From contig OU612070.1 of assembly GCA_914767715.1 (NCBI GenBank), forward strand, positions 573,501 through 637,500: a stretch of 64,000 nt of DNA. The letters run 5' to 3'. The notes under the pieces were generated by a model. That model was not told where the DNA came from. It was given only the letters and a program-made list of their open reading frames with translations, and did not search any database. A program made the position numbers and the translations under genes. This stretch comes from Membranipora membranacea (taxonomy: Eukaryota; Bryozoa; Gymnolaemata; Cheilostomatida; Membraniporidae). This document shows, in pieces, positions 61,616-64,000 of the stretch. Within the stretch, counting starts at the first letter, position 1, and every line of letters starts with the position of its first letter.

Positions 61616-63665
61616 ATGGAGTATTTGGGACAAGGATACATCGCCGTGACTCTGCTGCTTACTCTCATTCAAACTTCGGTTTGCCAGCAGCAGGATATTA
61701 CTGTGAAATATGACAATGGAAGCCTAACAAAGCATTCTACTACTACTAACAATACAGGTGAGAGTCTACTGCTCACTCATTTGCCGATTCGACAATGGTC
61801 TGAATATCATTTCGACTTGTTAAATATCGCCATCGACTCATCTTTTTGGGGATGGTAAGATAGCACAATCAGCAAATGCACTCGCTATTCACTGCAAGCA
61901 ATTGTGGGAAAGCTACCGAGATTGATTGCATTAGCCTCCAGCACCCTCAGGTGTATGTACTTCCTAATTATGTGCACGATGCAAGATAATAGACAATAGT
62001 GTATGCGGGTTAGATGGAAGAAGTCTCAATAGCCCAAATATCCATCAGAACTGAGCCAAAGAAATCATATTATATGTCTTCTTTAATTATCCAAGTGCAG
62101 TTTCAGGGTACTGAACATAGTCAACCTCAGGGTACTGAACATAGTCAACCTCAGGGTACTGAACATAGTCAACCTCAGGGTACTGAACATAGTCAACCTC
62201 TGTGTTTTCTCTTACTCTTTTTACCTATCTTATGACTTGACAATTGACTTCGATCAATGTTATAATTCCCAGTAATAATTCTGCAATTTGTCTGTGCCGA
62301 TGTTAATATGGGAATTTTGGTGACAAGTTCGCAAATCAGCACATTGCTTGATCGATTTTCCATCTGATTTGTACAGATAAATTTGAGTGTGATGTTTGTT
62401 GTTACCACAGTATGCCGTCCTCACAATAAGTGAGGCACTTCAAAGATTAGTTAGGAGGCTTTTCAAAGTACAAACCACTAATGGCACTATAATTATTCCC
62501 TCTATATCTCAAGAAAATGGAACGAAATCTTTGTAATCTTGATTTGTTAAGTCAGCTGGTTGTCTCTTGAGATTTTAGCTGTGATGATTGCAATCCTCTG
62601 GTGCTGACAAGAGACGTTCTGCTTTACGTTACGTCAGCAGTCAGCACCCACTTGTATTATCTGATAATTGGTACACCAGCAAGTGACAAAGCCACTTTGC
62701 AGTTCTAGCTCTATTTATCCGTACAATGTACGATATCAGGCAGGCGGGGGGGGGGGGGGGGTTGCTTGAGCTGATTCCCACCTGTCCCTCAGCCAACCCT
62801 AGTAGCATAAAATGCGAGTTTAATTGTCTTAATCCATTTAGCACATTAAACATTTAACATTTAACATTTAAACCTGTTGGGATCGTGACCAAGAATCCTT
62901 CTGTAAGTGGCTCTATCTATCTAAGTCAAATATTTCTAAGTCAATTATCCTGCAGATTAACATCTTATCTGTTTAATGGTTTTGTTGATGATCATCAGTG
63001 TCAGTTTACATTCTTAGGTGAGATTATAAATCCCGCCGAGCTGGGAAGTGGGTTCGATATCGATGTGCCAGCAGACATTCGGCTTGAATGGCAGGGATCC
63101 CCATTGGATCTAGTGGTGAACATCTCTCAGTCATCTGGAGAGTTTGCTGAGCTCTCCATTCTTGCCTCCATCGATGATGAGAATATAGCTAGTCTACAGG
63201 TACGACGAATCACCACAGTGACACAGTCTTCTAACCGGATGATAAGATTCAAGTTGTTTTATCAAATGCATGCAAATGAATTCAATCAAATATTGCATTA
63301 AGACAGGACGCTTAGCCAAGCTTGAAAACTTCACAGGGAATTCTCCATTTTTCGTTGTACTTCATAGCTTTATATGATACTGGTATAGACATTGCCAAGT
63401 CTGACTAATGGAAACAAACGGGTTTTATTTCATTGAAACCAAATTTACCATATCCAGATAAATATTTTTTGGATTACAGTCATTACCAAATGTTACACCA
63501 AAGTTGAGCATGAATATTTCAGTTACCATGGTGATCTTAACATTATGTTTTAGAATTCTAACTGGATAGCTATCAACTGTAGCTCTGTAGGAGAAATGGA
63601 AGAAGCTCTATTGAGTGATAATTCTACAAGAACCGAAAGGAACTGTGAAAGTATTAACATTGTCG
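61616..63665 (+). CDS. 5' part of an unrecognised secreted or membrane protein
   Basis: Coding exons 61616-61757, 63018-63199 and 63554-63665 join in frame, and the last ends at a GTAGGT donor, so the gene continues past the right edge. The start ATG at 61616 lies 10 nt after an acceptor (61606). The first 23 residues form a signal peptide (MEYLGQGYIAVTLLLTLIQT, cleavage near VCQ/QQ). The mature part so far has about 120 residues with several N-glycosylation sites (NNT, NIS, NCS, NST), a Thr/Ser stretch, and two cysteines in the third exon (INCSS, RNCES). No domain is recognised. The beta-like sequence LVVNISQSSGEFAELSILAS suggests an extracellular beta-sandwich. Intron 1 holds a 24-bp repeat. 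Confidence 0.7.
62103..62200. repeat. 24-bp tandem repeat, 4 copies, in an intron
   Basis: The unit CAGGGTACTGAACATAGTCA plus ACCT is repeated four times nearly exactly. It is in the first coding intron of the right-edge gene. The unit is a multiple of three and stop-free, which makes a repetitive open frame (GTEHSQPQ) that I do not regard as coding. Confidence 0.95.
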
Positions 63666-64000
63666 GTAGGTGGATAAGGAGTTCTGAGATTTTGTTTGAG
63701 ATACGTCCTTACTTTCTTCGTGATGCATATCAGCTATCCACCTCTGCTTTTGAGGAGCAGTTTAGCTAAATGTGTCGCAGTCTCAGAAAGCAGGGATAAG
63801 TAGGAAATCAAAAAAATTGAGATTCTTCTTTCATCTTGTACAGAATCTTATGAGCTTTTCAACAAAAAAAGAAACATGTCTCTAGCTCAAATAAATTTGA
63901 AGTTAGAGCAAAAGATCTGTGGGCCCGTCGGCAATGTCGTCCATTTGATCTAACTGAGAAAACGAGCTTCAAAGTTTTCATTGTTATCAATCAAAGACAT

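Overview
The window is animal nuclear DNA, AT-rich, with spliced genes (GT..AG introns), very long tandem repeats and many small terminal-inverted-repeat (TIR) elements. Gene content (M1AP, POLR1C, USP37, a collagen-C1q protein, a nucleotidyltransferase-TPR protein) fits an invertebrate metazoan. I cannot name a phylum from the sequence. Exon models were built by hand from GT/AG sites, reading-phase agreement between exons, and recalled family sequence. No alignment program was run.

Layout. (1) 216-6960, + strand: 3' part of a gene resembling meiosis 1 associated protein (M1AP). It enters from the left edge, and one intron holds a 3.1 kb array of about 90 copies of a 34/35-bp unit. (2) 9263-11637, +: an unrecognised 198-aa four-exon gene. 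(3) 12337-21779, -: POLR1C (RPAC1/AC40, shared by RNA polymerases I and III), nine exons, 356 aa. Its first intron carries a 4.45 kb palindrome made of two inverted 2.1 kb TIR elements. (4) 24434-56635, +: a USP37-type deubiquitinase, 21 exons, about 1221 aa, with an N-terminal PH-like region, a complete Cys/His catalytic core and two ubiquitin-interacting motifs in the insert. (5) Nested in USP37 introns on the opposite strand are two more genes. One is a 905-aa DUF294-type nucleotidyltransferase fused to TPR repeats (26367-29584, two exons). The other is a 479-aa secreted collagen-C1q protein (42527-45953, five exons). (6) 61616 to the right edge, +: the first three coding exons of an unrecognised secreted or membrane protein.

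The rest is introns and intergenic DNA rich in repeats: 34-, 22-, 13-, 19- and 24-bp tandem arrays (two with higher-order periodicity), several foldback/MITE-like elements, a degraded LINE reverse-transcriptase tail, tRNA-derived sequences and a remnant of a pogo-like DNA-binding domain. POLR1C and USP37 are divergent, about 2.65 kb apart. The 198-aa gene and POLR1C are convergent. The genes serve unrelated jobs (meiosis, transcription machinery, ubiquitin removal, secreted recognition), and nothing suggests an operon-like unit. The least understood item is the nested nucleotidyltransferase-TPR gene.
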